NCBI GenBank assembly: GCA_003483675.1 | Contig: DMYK01000138.1 | Span: forward strand, 6,869 to 12,162 | Origin: Microcoleaceae cyanobacterium UBA11344 | GTDB taxonomy: Bacteria; Cyanobacteriota; Cyanobacteriia; Cyanobacteriales; Microcoleaceae | Length of the DNA: 5,294 nucleotides | Direction of reading: 5' to 3' | Shown here: positions 1 through 5,271 of the stretch, one piece after another | How the letters are laid out: each line of letters begins with the position of its first letter | How positions within the stretch are numbered: position 1 is the first letter of the stretch | The notes under the pieces: model-generated | Databases searched by the model: none | The model's input: only the letters and a program-made list of their open reading frames with translations | Told to the model about the DNA's origin: nothing | Position numbers and translations under genes: made by a program

Positions 1-28
1 CTGAAGTCCTTTCGTGTTAGGATGTAGA

Positions 29-119
29 GGACTTACGCACAGACTTTACTTGTAGGGTGCGCACTGCGCACCTTACTACTACAGATAGTGTAAAAATAGA
101 AGGAATGCAGCGTAAGTCC
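29..119. repeat. Inverted repeat enclosing a GC-rich hairpin
   Basis: The outer arms are GGACTTACGC (29-38) and its exact reverse complement GCGTAAGTCC (110-119). Between them is a second hairpin: GGTGCGC (56-62), loop ACT, GCGCACC (66-72). Allowing one G-T wobble, its stem extends to positions 52 and 76, about 11 base pairs. The GACTTACGCA and GGTGCGC motifs resemble short interspersed repeats I know from filamentous cyanobacteria; that family assignment is from memory. The element could be a small non-autonomous mobile unit or a structured 3' region; there is no coding content. Confidence 0.65.
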
Positions 120-268
120 AGATTATAAAACTCAGTATGAACCAGAACAATAATCAGTTTCTGCGATTCGCTCAATCTACAAATTGGCAATATTTAGTAA
201 AACTAGCTGCTGCGATCGTTTACGCTTTATGAATACTTATTTACTACAATGTAGAAAGTGGATATAGA

Positions 269-333
269 GCAAGGACTAAAGTCCTGACTACGAACCTAAA
301 AAAAGGTTTGTAATAAGGACTTTAGTCCTTTGC
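269..333. repeat. Nested inverted repeat (cruciform-like) downstream of rpmB
   Basis: AAGGACTAAAGTCCT (271-285) is matched exactly by its reverse complement AGGACTTTAGTCCTT (316-330), and each arm is itself nearly palindromic (AGGACT-AA-AGTCCT). GC at 269-270 and GC at 332-333 extend the match with one unpaired base. The centre holds a further stem, CGAACCT (291-297) with AGGTTTG (304-310, one G-T wobble), around an A-rich loop. On the minus strand the first hairpin met after the rpmB stop is followed about 11 bases later by seven T, so it might help end rpmB transcription, but the layout is not a canonical terminator. It resembles an interspersed repeat of filamentous cyanobacteria. Confidence 0.7.
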
Positions 334-349
334 TTCAGCGAGAAGTTTC

Positions 350-586
350 TTACATCTTGTAAAGGTTAATTCCAGCTTCCTTAGCCATAATTTCCAAACC
401 CTTGTGTTGCAAGGTTTTAATTGCCTTTGTAGAAAGGTGCAATCTTACCCAGCGTTTTTCCTGCGGCCACCAAATCCGCTTCCACTGTAAATTTGCTTCT
501 TGCAACTTGTGAGTGCGGTGGTGCGAGTGAGAAACTGCAAAACCGTTATTCGCCTTCTTTCCCGTTAGCTGACATTTCCGTGACAT
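350..586 (-). CDS. rpmB: 50S ribosomal protein L28 (bL28)
   Basis: This is a structural protein of the large ribosomal subunit that binds 23S rRNA. The 78-residue product equals the usual bacterial length and opens with the family signature [10 protein letters not shown], followed by a basic, His-rich stretch (HSHHRTHK, residues 20-27) and the conserved core [23 protein letters not shown] (starting at residue 37, ending near 59). Only Cys5 is present, so this is the form without the paired zinc-binding CxxC motifs seen in some bL28 proteins. The open frame continues upstream to 721, but the start at 586 is fixed by homology and by GGAGGG at 591-596, four bases ahead of the ATG. The upstream part of the frame is promoter and leader. 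It lies 178 bp downstream of htpG on the same strand but appears to have its own promoter. Confidence 0.97.
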   Translation of the reverse strand: MSRKCQLTGKKANNGFAVSHSHHRTHKLQEANLQWKRIWWPQEKRWVRLHLSTKAIKTLQHKGLEIMAKEAGINLYKM

Positions 587-590
587 ATTG

Positions 591-596
591 CCCTCC
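591..596 (-). promoter_or_regulatory. Strong Shine-Dalgarno of rpmB
   Basis: On the minus strand GGAGGG is followed by CAAT and then the ATG at 586. It is by far the best ribosome binding site in the window (htpG, rppB and rppA show none clearly), fits a highly translated ribosomal protein, and decides the start codon against the longer open frame. Confidence 0.85.
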
Positions 597-625
597 AGAT
601 TACCGTTTTTTGCGTGCAGCCTTTC

Positions 626-656
626 ATTATAGCCGAAGGAAGTTCGGCAACGGATT
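626..656 (-). promoter_or_regulatory. Probable rpmB promoter
   Basis: Reading the minus strand, a perfect TATAAT -10 box lies at 626-631, about 40 bases before the rpmB ATG, giving a leader of roughly 30 bases. Seventeen bases upstream the hexamer TCCGTT (649-654) is only a weak match to a -35 box. The 17-base spacer is an inverted repeat, GCCGAA-CTTCC-TTCGGC (632-648), which could serve as an operator or may be chance. The -10 is read directly; promoter activity is inferred. Confidence 0.6.
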
Positions 657-727
657 CGCTCCACGGATTTAACGGATGTAAAGAAGAAGGCTTTAGTTAT
701 CCCTTTAGCAAGGGAAATCAACTCTGG

Positions 728-760
728 CTCCCCCCCTGATTCAAGGGGGGGGTTGGGGGG
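728..760. repeat. C-run/G-run hairpin repeat just after htpG
   Basis: CCCCCCCT (730-737) pairs exactly with AGGGGGGG (744-751) around a six-base loop; a further run of six G follows at 755-760 after TT. The unit begins four bases past the htpG stop codon. A related copy in the opposite orientation lies at 4244-4273. Such C-run/G-run hairpins are common interspersed repeats in filamentous cyanobacteria (from memory). In the htpG transcript it would form a very stable 3' hairpin but no U-tract follows, so it is better seen as a repeat or RNA stabiliser than a standard terminator. Confidence 0.75.
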
Positions 761-764
761 TTAA

Positions 765-2753
765 TTACATAGCACGTTCAGTCAATTTTGTCAAGACTTG
801 ATTCGATCGCTCGACAAACTCCTTCATCCCCTCAGCATCGAAACCCTTCTGAGCCATCAGGGCTAAGTCGTAAACGTGGTGACAAATCATACTCGCCAAC
901 TCCGCCGACGGAGACTCGCCGCCGCCTTGAATAATCGAACCCTGACTCAAATTAGCCAAATTTTGAATCAGAGGGTGAGCCGTATTCACCAGCAAAACGT
1001 GTTCTTCGGGGAATTCGGCCGCTTGCTGCTGTACCAGAGCCATCATATCCCGCATCCGGCGCAAATCTTCCGGCAAAAGGACGATCGCAGGTGGTGCCGC
1101 CTCTGGAGAATCTGACTTCAAAGCTTCAGTGCGGATCTTCACTTTTGGCTTATTAAGAGCTTTTTGGAACAATTCTTTAACTTGTTCGCTGCGAGTTTTA
1201 TTCGTAGTCGGATCGACAATTTCCGCTTCTTTCTCTTTGTCAATTAGCGTGTCGTCGATGTCGGAATCAACTCGCGAGAATTTGACTTCTTGGTGTTCTC
1301 GTTCTAGGAAACTAATAAAGTGCGTGTCGATGAAAGAATCCATAAACAGCACTTCTAAACCTTGGCTTTTGTGCAGTGCGACATAAGTTGCTTGAGATGC
1401 CGGTTCTGTACAATAAAACACGCGATTTTCGTGATGTTTTTGATTCCGTTCCAAATACTCTTTTAGCGTCGTGTAAGGCTGCGTTGAAGTAGCAGTTTCC
1501 GACTTCGGATTGACATCTTGCCACAAATCTCCTGCCTCAGCTTGAACCTGAACTTCTGGTGTTTCGGTTGCTGGCTTTGCCGCTGTTGGTTCGTAGGTGC
1601 TGCGATAGATTAAGAGATCTTCTATTTGCTTTTTAAACTTGTCATCGTTGAGAGCTCCAAACTTGACAAAAGTGCCGATATCTTGCCAGCAACGGATGTA
1701 CTCATCCCGATCATCCCGGTAAAGTTCTTTGAGCCGATCGCCCACTTTTTTCGCAATATAATCAGCTATTTTCCGCACCGTGCGATTGCTTTGCAACGAA
1801 CTGCGAGACACGTTCAGGGGAATGTCGGTACTGTCAATCACGCCCCGCAGCGGCATCAAGAATTTAGGAATAATTTCTTCGCAGTGATCGCTGACAAAAA
1901 CCTGATTGCAGAATAGCTTAATATTGCCTTTGGTAACATCGACATCCGGCCGCAGTTTGGGAAAGAAAAGAATGCCGTTGACAATGAAAGGATAATCTGT
2001 ATTCAGGTGTACCCACAGCAGCGGCTCATCTTGGAACGGGTAAAGGTAGCGGTACAGTTCTAAGTAATCTTCTTTTTGCAAATTGCTGGCTGATTCCCGC
2101 CAAATTGCCTTGTGCTTGTTGAGTTCTTCACCCTCAAATTTGATGGGAACTGGCATGAAATCGCAGTAAGTTTTGATTAACTGCTTAATGCGACTGGGTT
2201 CTAGATATTCTTGTTCTTCGTCTAGGAGAGTGATGGTAATCGTAGTGCCGCGTTCTGTGCGGGTAGATTCTGATAGTTCAAAAGCGGGAGAACCGTCGCA
2301 AGACCAGTGTACAGCTTGCGCGTCTTCTTGGTAAGAAAGGGTGTCTATATCTACTTTCTGAGCCACCATGAAAGAAGAGTAGAAACCGAGGCCGAAGTTA
2401 CCGATAATTGCGTCGTCGCCGCTGCCTTGATATTTTTGAATAAATTCTTCGGCGCTGGAGAAAGCGACTTGATTGATGTATTTTTTTACCTCGTCGGCTG
2501 TCATGCCGATGCCGTTGTCGGTAATTGAGAGTGTTTTGTTTTCTTTGTCGATCGCAATGTTGATTTGTGGTTCGCCAATGTCGCCGTTGTATTCGCCCGA
2601 TCGAGCAACCATTTTGAGTTTAGAAATGGCATCGACAGCGTTGGAAATTAGTTCCCGCAAGAAGACTTCGTGGTCGGTGTATAGCGACTTCTTGATAATC
2701 GGGAAAATATTATCGGTATGGATTGTGATTGTTCCCTGTTCTAAAACTGTCAT
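765..2753 (-). CDS. htpG: Molecular chaperone HtpG (bacterial Hsp90)
   Basis: This is a cytosolic ATP-dependent dimeric chaperone that remodels client proteins, important in cyanobacteria under heat, light and oxidative stress. The product has 662 residues. The N-terminal GHKL ATPase domain (about 1-215) shows FLRELISNA with catalytic Glu34 and nucleotide-binding Asn38, DNGIGM (79-84) and GNFGLGFYSS (118-127). The middle domain carries NVSRSSLQ with the ATP-contacting Arg317 and Gln321. The C-terminal dimerisation domain (from about 545) lacks the eukaryotic MEEVD tail, as expected in bacteria. It is longer than the roughly 624-residue E. coli protein, mainly because of an Ala/Pro/Thr/Glu-rich stretch at about 388-426 before YTTLKEYLERN; from memory, cyanobacterial homologues share this. 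The start is supported by family alignment; no good Shine-Dalgarno precedes it. All core motifs are intact, so it should be functional. Confidence 0.98.
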   Translation of the reverse strand: MTVLEQGTITIHTDNIFPIIKKSLYTDHEVFLRELISNAVDAISKLKMVARSGEYNGDIGEPQINIAIDKENKTLSITDNGIGMTADEVKKYINQVAFSSAEEFIQKYQGSGDDAIIGNFGLGFYSSFMVAQKVDIDTLSYQEDAQAVHWSCDGSPAFELSESTRTERGTTITITLLDEEQEYLEPSRIKQLIKTYCDFMPVPIKFEGEELNKHKAIWRESASNLQKEDYLELYRYLYPFQDEPLLWVHLNTDYPFIVNGILFFPKLRPDVDVTKGNIKLFCNQVFVSDHCEEIIPKFLMPLRGVIDSTDIPLNVSRSSLQSNRTVRKIADYIAKKVGDRLKELYRDDRDEYIRCWQDIGTFVKFGALNDDKFKKQIEDLLIYRSTYEPTAAKPATETPEVQVQAEAGDLWQDVNPKSETATSTQPYTTLKEYLERNQKHHENRVFYCTEPASQATYVALHKSQGLEVLFMDSFIDTHFISFLEREHQEVKFSRVDSDIDDTLIDKEKEAEIVDPTTNKTRSEQVKELFQKALNKPKVKIRTEALKSDSPEAAPPAIVLLPEDLRRMRDMMALVQQQAAEFPEEHVLLVNTAHPLIQNLANLSQGSIIQGGGESPSAELASMICHHVYDLALMAQKGFDAEGMKEFVERSNQVLTKLTERAM

Positions 2754-2887
2754 AATTTTTCGCTAGGTATTTGTCGGAAATGAACGGTGAGTTGACTAAT
2801 GACTATTTATTGATTTTGGGCGATCGCGCTACCTTTTGCCGAAGGGATTACCCGAAATAACTGATTCGGTTTTCCTCACATGATAAC
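2754..2887 (-). other. rppB-htpG intergenic region, presumed htpG promoter and leader
   Basis: This 134-bp gap should hold the htpG promoter. I looked for a CIRCE operator (TTAGCACTC, nine bases, GAGTGCTAA) and did not see one, so HrcA control by that site is not supported. No convincing -35/-10 pair stands out; AT-rich TAAATA near 2805 is a weak -10 candidate. A perfect HIP1 octamer lies at 2820-2827. A short hairpin, CCGAA (2852-2856) with TTCGG (2865-2869), sits just after the rppB stop but has no T-run, so it is at best a weak terminator. Confidence 0.35.
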
Positions 2888-4216
2888 TCACAAAGGCAAT
2901 CGCAGGATAAAGGTGCTGCCACAGCCCAATTCGCTGCGGGTGCTGAGGCTACCGTGGTGCGCGCGGGCTATGGTTTGGGCGATCGCCAATCCCAGTCCCG
3001 AACCGCCGGTATGGCGCGAGCGATCGCTATTTACTCGGTAGAAGCGATCGAAAATTCGCCCTTGTTCGATCGCCGCAATCCCAAGACCGGTATCTTGAAC
3101 CTGAATTATAGCCTCAATGTGACTGCAATCTAAAATAACTGTTACTTTTCCGCCCGCCGGAGTGTATTGAATAGCATTAACAATTAAATTAGCAACTAGG
3201 CGATAAAGTTGGTCGGAATCGCCGACAACATTTAATAGCTGCACCCGCAATTCCGATGTTAGCGCTACCTCAGAGGCGATCGCCATTGCGGCTAATTCCT
3301 CGACTAAATCGCTAACAAGGTCATTCAAACAACACAATTGACGGCGATCGGCGATCGGTTGATTATCCATGCGCGCCAGCAAGAGCAAATCGGCAACTAA
3401 CTGAGTCAATCGACGGTTTTGGCGATCGATCGTCCGCAAAATTTCCCGCGCCTCTTTTTCGTCCAATTGAGGCATCAACAGCGCCGATTCTACTGTCGCC
3501 TGGGAAGCCGCTAAAGGCGTCCGCAATTCGTGAGCTGCATCCGCTGTAAACTGTTGAATTTGTCGGTAGGAAGCATAAATCGGTTTCATTGCCAATCCTG
3601 CCAATAACCAACTAGAAAAACCGATCAAAATCAATGCTGTCGGCAATCCTAATTTCAAAATAATTTTAACTGTACTGAGATAATCATTGAAATCTTGCAA
3701 GCTCCGCCCAACTTGAAAATACCCCCAATTTTGCTGTGTTTTGGTGTGTAGCGATACAGAAATTTGGTGATAAAGATTGCCTTTGGTATCAGTTATTATT
3801 TGCCACTGTTTGGAGTTGAATGCTGACGGGAATTCTGCTGGATAAGCACCCGCTGTAGCAATCAATTTCCCGGAATAATCAAATAAACGAATATAATAAT
3901 AGCCTTGGTTGATAGCGCTTAAAATATGGCGGTTTGGCAACTGTTCTTTAATGCCGTTAACTCCAATTACGCGGAGGTTTGGCAAAAGTTCATTTACGAT
4001 GGGTTCCAGGCGTCCGGGCTGCTGCAACTTGAGTTCTAGGCTGTCGTGTAGCGTCCCTGCTACCGATTCTAATTCCCGATCTATGGCTACCCAGTGAGCG
4101 TGGGCGATCGCCTTATATACGCCAATTCCTAATAAGCTTAAAATTAAACCCATTACAGCCGCATAGGAAATGGCTAATTGCCAGCGAGTCCGGTTAAATA
4201 GTTTATTTTGATTCAT
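2888..4216 (-). CDS. rppB: Membrane sensor histidine kinase, RppB-like
   Basis: This inner-membrane sensor kinase should autophosphorylate and pass phosphate to the adjacent regulator. The 442 residues comprise a short cytoplasmic N-terminus, TM1 (about 13-38), a periplasmic domain of about 145 residues, TM2 (about 184-209), the HisKA dimerisation domain with H-box His229 in DAAHELRTPLAA, and a HATPase domain: N-box Asn343/Asn347, G1 DTGLGI (375-380), F-box FDRFYR (389-394) and G2 GGSGLGLA. Only about 14 residues separate TM2 from the HisKA helix, so a full HAMP linker is absent. The sensor domain has no cysteine and no recognised PAS or haem motif. Pairing with an RppA-type regulator and the overall layout suggest RppB, whose Synechocystis relative (also called NrsS) has been linked to redox and nickel responses. 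The ligand here is unknown. No clear Shine-Dalgarno; the start chosen gives a normal N-terminus. Confidence 0.88.
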   Translation of the reverse strand: MNQNKLFNRTRWQLAISYAAVMGLILSLLGIGVYKAIAHAHWVAIDRELESVAGTLHDSLELKLQQPGRLEPIVNELLPNLRVIGVNGIKEQLPNRHILSAINQGYYYIRLFDYSGKLIATAGAYPAEFPSAFNSKQWQIITDTKGNLYHQISVSLHTKTQQNWGYFQVGRSLQDFNDYLSTVKIILKLGLPTALILIGFSSWLLAGLAMKPIYASYRQIQQFTADAAHELRTPLAASQATVESALLMPQLDEKEAREILRTIDRQNRRLTQLVADLLLLARMDNQPIADRRQLCCLNDLVSDLVEELAAMAIASEVALTSELRVQLLNVVGDSDQLYRLVANLIVNAIQYTPAGGKVTVILDCSHIEAIIQVQDTGLGIAAIEQGRIFDRFYRVNSDRSRHTGGSGLGLAIAQTIARAHHGSLSTRSELGCGSTFILRLPL

Positions 4217-4243
4217 TTTTCATAACGACAATTGACCCGGAGA

Positions 4244-4273
4244 TCCCCCCTAACCCCCCTTAACAAGGGGGGG
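4244..4273. repeat. C-run/G-run hairpin repeat between rppA and rppB
   Basis: CCCCCC (4245-4250), TAA, then CCCCCCTT (4254-4261) pairing exactly with AAGGGGGG (4265-4272) around the three-base loop AAC. It is the same type of unit as at 728-760 but in opposite orientation: the reverse complement has the same order of C-run, short loop, G-run, TT-containing gap and second G-run. It lies 28 bases upstream of the rppB start codon, so it would fall in the rppB leader of any transcript read through from rppA and could affect its translation or stability. Confidence 0.78.
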
Positions 4274-4293
4274 ACAAGAAGTATTCTTTTCTT

Positions 4294-4340
4294 AGTCCGC
4301 GCAGGCGGACTTTGTTTGTGTAGACGCGGTTTCAACCGCC
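4294..4340. repeat. Double-hairpin interspersed repeat
   Basis: There are two adjacent hairpins: GTCCGC (4295-4300), loop GCAG, GCGGAC (4305-4310); and GCGGTT (4326-4331), loop TC, AACCGC (4334-4339). They are joined by TTTGTTTGTGTAGAC. The combination of a GCGGAC hairpin, TTTGTTTGTGTAG linker and GCGGTT hairpin matches an interspersed repeat I recall from many filamentous cyanobacterial genomes; the match is from memory. No coding content. Confidence 0.72.
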
Positions 4341-4344
4341 GAGT

Positions 4345-4440
4345 ATCTTGCATTTTGGGCAATTCTTAAGAACAGGCAAGATGCCTGTTCCACAAAAATT
4401 TAATTTTCTTGTGGGGAGTAGGGTTTGGGCATCTTGCCCG
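4345..4440. repeat. Repeat unit with three GCAAGAT/ATCTTGC cores
   Basis: The heptamer ATCTTGC or its complement occurs three times: 4345-4351, 4376-4382 (as GCAAGAT) and 4431-4437. Two of these sit in perfect hairpins: GAACAGGCA (4370-4378), loop AGA, TGCCTGTTC (4382-4390); and GGGCA (4427-4431), loop TCT, TGCCC (4435-4439). CCACAA (4390-4395) and TTGTGG (4409-4414) form a further stem between them. The unit ends seven bases before the rppA stop codon (4448-4450), so any rppA transcript enters it immediately; the hairpins could act as a partial terminator or 3' stabiliser. Confidence 0.68.
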
Positions 4441-4447
4441 CCCTAAT

Positions 4448-5137
4448 TTAATTTTTCATCCGGTATCCTACGCCATGTACAGTTTCAATTAAATTCGCGC
4501 CGCCAAATGACTCCAGCTTGCGCCGCAGCAAGCGCACTTGAGCTGCTACCACATTGCTAAAGGTATCTGCACTAGCCTCCCATAGCTGATTCCGAATTTG
4601 GTCAGTGGTGACAATTTGGTTCGGATGTTTCATAAAGTATTCTAGCAGTTGAAACTCTTTATTTGTCAGGAAAATACTCTGATTTTTGCCACTGCGATCG
4701 AGATGGCAAACAGTTCGATTTCCGCAGTCCAAAACCAGATTTCCTACCTGTAGCTTTTGCGGTTGAATTTGGGGCGATCGCCTTTGCAAAGCCCGCAATC
4801 TTGCTAACAGTTCCGCCATCCCAAACGGCTTGACTAAATAATCGTCAGCCCCCGCATCTAGTCCCGCAACTTTATCTTCCATTCGGTCTTTTGCTGTTAG
4901 CATCAAGACTGGCAATGCGCTATTTTTAGCACGCAATCTCCGCAGCAGTTCTAAGCCAGACAATCCTGGTAGCAACCAGTCAAAAATCGCCAGATTGTAT
5001 TGAGTCCAATGACTTTCTAAGTATTCCCAAGCTTCATTGCCATCCTGGGCCCAGTCAACTATATATTTTTCTTGCTTCAAAGTGCGATCGATCGCTTTCC
5101 CTAAATCTGGCTCATCTTCAACTAGCAAAACTCTCAT
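4448..5137 (-). CDS. rppA: OmpR/PhoB-family response regulator, RppA-like
   Basis: This is a DNA-binding transcription factor activated by phosphorylation from the kinase encoded downstream. The 229 residues are of standard family length. The receiver domain (about 1-120) has the acidic pair Glu7/Asp8, phospho-acceptor Asp53 in FDWLLPGLSG, Thr81, and Lys103 in KPFGMAELLARLRAL. The winged-helix effector domain (about 127-229) shows LTNKEFQLLEYFMKHP, the recognition-helix region VVAAQVRLLRRKL, and the C-terminal hairpin IETVHGVGYRMK. The close fit to the cyanobacterial RppA type (DWLLPG, DRMEDKVAGLDAGADDYLVKPFG) supports the name; the Synechocystis relative is also called NrsR. No clear Shine-Dalgarno precedes the ATG. 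The kinase gene follows on the same strand after an unusually long 231-bp repeat-filled gap. The regulon is unknown from this window. Confidence 0.9.
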   Translation of the reverse strand: MRVLLVEDEPDLGKAIDRTLKQEKYIVDWAQDGNEAWEYLESHWTQYNLAIFDWLLPGLSGLELLRRLRAKNSALPVLMLTAKDRMEDKVAGLDAGADDYLVKPFGMAELLARLRALQRRSPQIQPQKLQVGNLVLDCGNRTVCHLDRSGKNQSIFLTNKEFQLLEYFMKHPNQIVTTDQIRNQLWEASADTFSNVVAAQVRLLRRKLESFGGANLIETVHGVGYRMKN

Positions 5138-5141
5138 AAAT

Positions 5142-5178
5142 CTAATTTACAATTGATATGCTGATTACAGCAAATTAG
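5142..5178 (-). promoter_or_regulatory. Candidate operator or leader dyad upstream of rppA
   Basis: CTAATTT (5142-5148) is mirrored by AAATTAG (5172-5178), and inside lies GCTG-ATTA-CAGC (5160-5171). The dyad starts four bases upstream of the rppA ATG, so it lies in the promoter or leader. On the minus strand TTGCTG (5169-5174) could be a -35-like hexamer, but no good -10 partner is clear. OmpR-family regulators generally bind direct rather than inverted repeats, so autoregulation at this site is only a possibility. Confidence 0.3.
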
Positions 5179-5189
5179 TTAGATTGGGA

Positions 5190-5271
5190 TTTTTTTACCG
5201 CAGATATCAGCCGATGAACACAGATTAACGCTGATAGAATTTCATTCTGCATTTATCTGCGGTAAAAAAAA
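5190..5271. repeat. Long inverted repeat with 10-base periodic units
   Basis: TTTTTTTACCGCAGAT (5190-5205) is the exact reverse complement of 5255-5270, giving 16-bp perfect arms around a 49-base centre. Inside, ATCAGC (5206-5211) pairs with GCTGAT (5230-5235). GAT recurs at exact 10-base steps (5203, 5213, 5223, 5233), each preceded by CA, CC, CA or CT, and TCTGC recurs 10 bases apart (5246, 5256). It resembles the CGCAGAT/ATCTGCG interspersed repeats of cyanobacterial genomes, a family assignment from memory. It begins about 53 bp upstream of the rppA start and may bound its promoter. Confidence 0.75.

Larger units (their letters stand above)
1..349. other. Gene-free left flank with two inverted-repeat structures
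   Basis: I see no convincing gene here. The stretch lies downstream of rpmB, which is transcribed towards it. It contains two structured repeats, listed separately at 29-119 and 269-333. Between them is AT-rich sequence with one very short plus-strand reading frame (137-232, 31 codons) that lacks a Shine-Dalgarno, so I do not call it a gene. No tRNA-like cloverleaf or other RNA gene was recognised. Confidence 0.6.

Noticed and set aside
587..721. 45-codon N-terminal extension of the rpmB reading frame
   Set aside because: The bL28 family starts at MSRKCQ, a strong GGAGGG precedes that ATG, and the extension overlaps a perfect -10 box and repeats.
728..760. Canonical rho-independent terminator of htpG
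   Set aside because: The stem is strong but no T-run follows on the minus strand, and a related unit occurs elsewhere as a repeat.
876..2766. Open frames on the plus strand and in other frames inside htpG (for example 876-1115, 1626-1916, 2473-2766)
   Set aside because: They lie antisense or out of frame within a fully conserved htpG and show no family features or ribosome binding site.
2754..2887. CIRCE heat-shock operator ahead of htpG
   Set aside because: No TTAGCACTC/GAGTGCTAA pair is present; only a short unrelated hairpin was found.
3363..3611. 82-codon minus-strand frame inside rppB, and a 62-codon plus-strand frame at 3909-4097
   Set aside because: They overlap the intact kinase domains and transmembrane region of rppB and have no recognisable motif.
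4244..4440. CRISPR array in the repeat-rich rppA-rppB gap
   Set aside because: The units are of different sequence and each is palindromic; there is no regularly spaced identical repeat with unique spacers and no cas gene.
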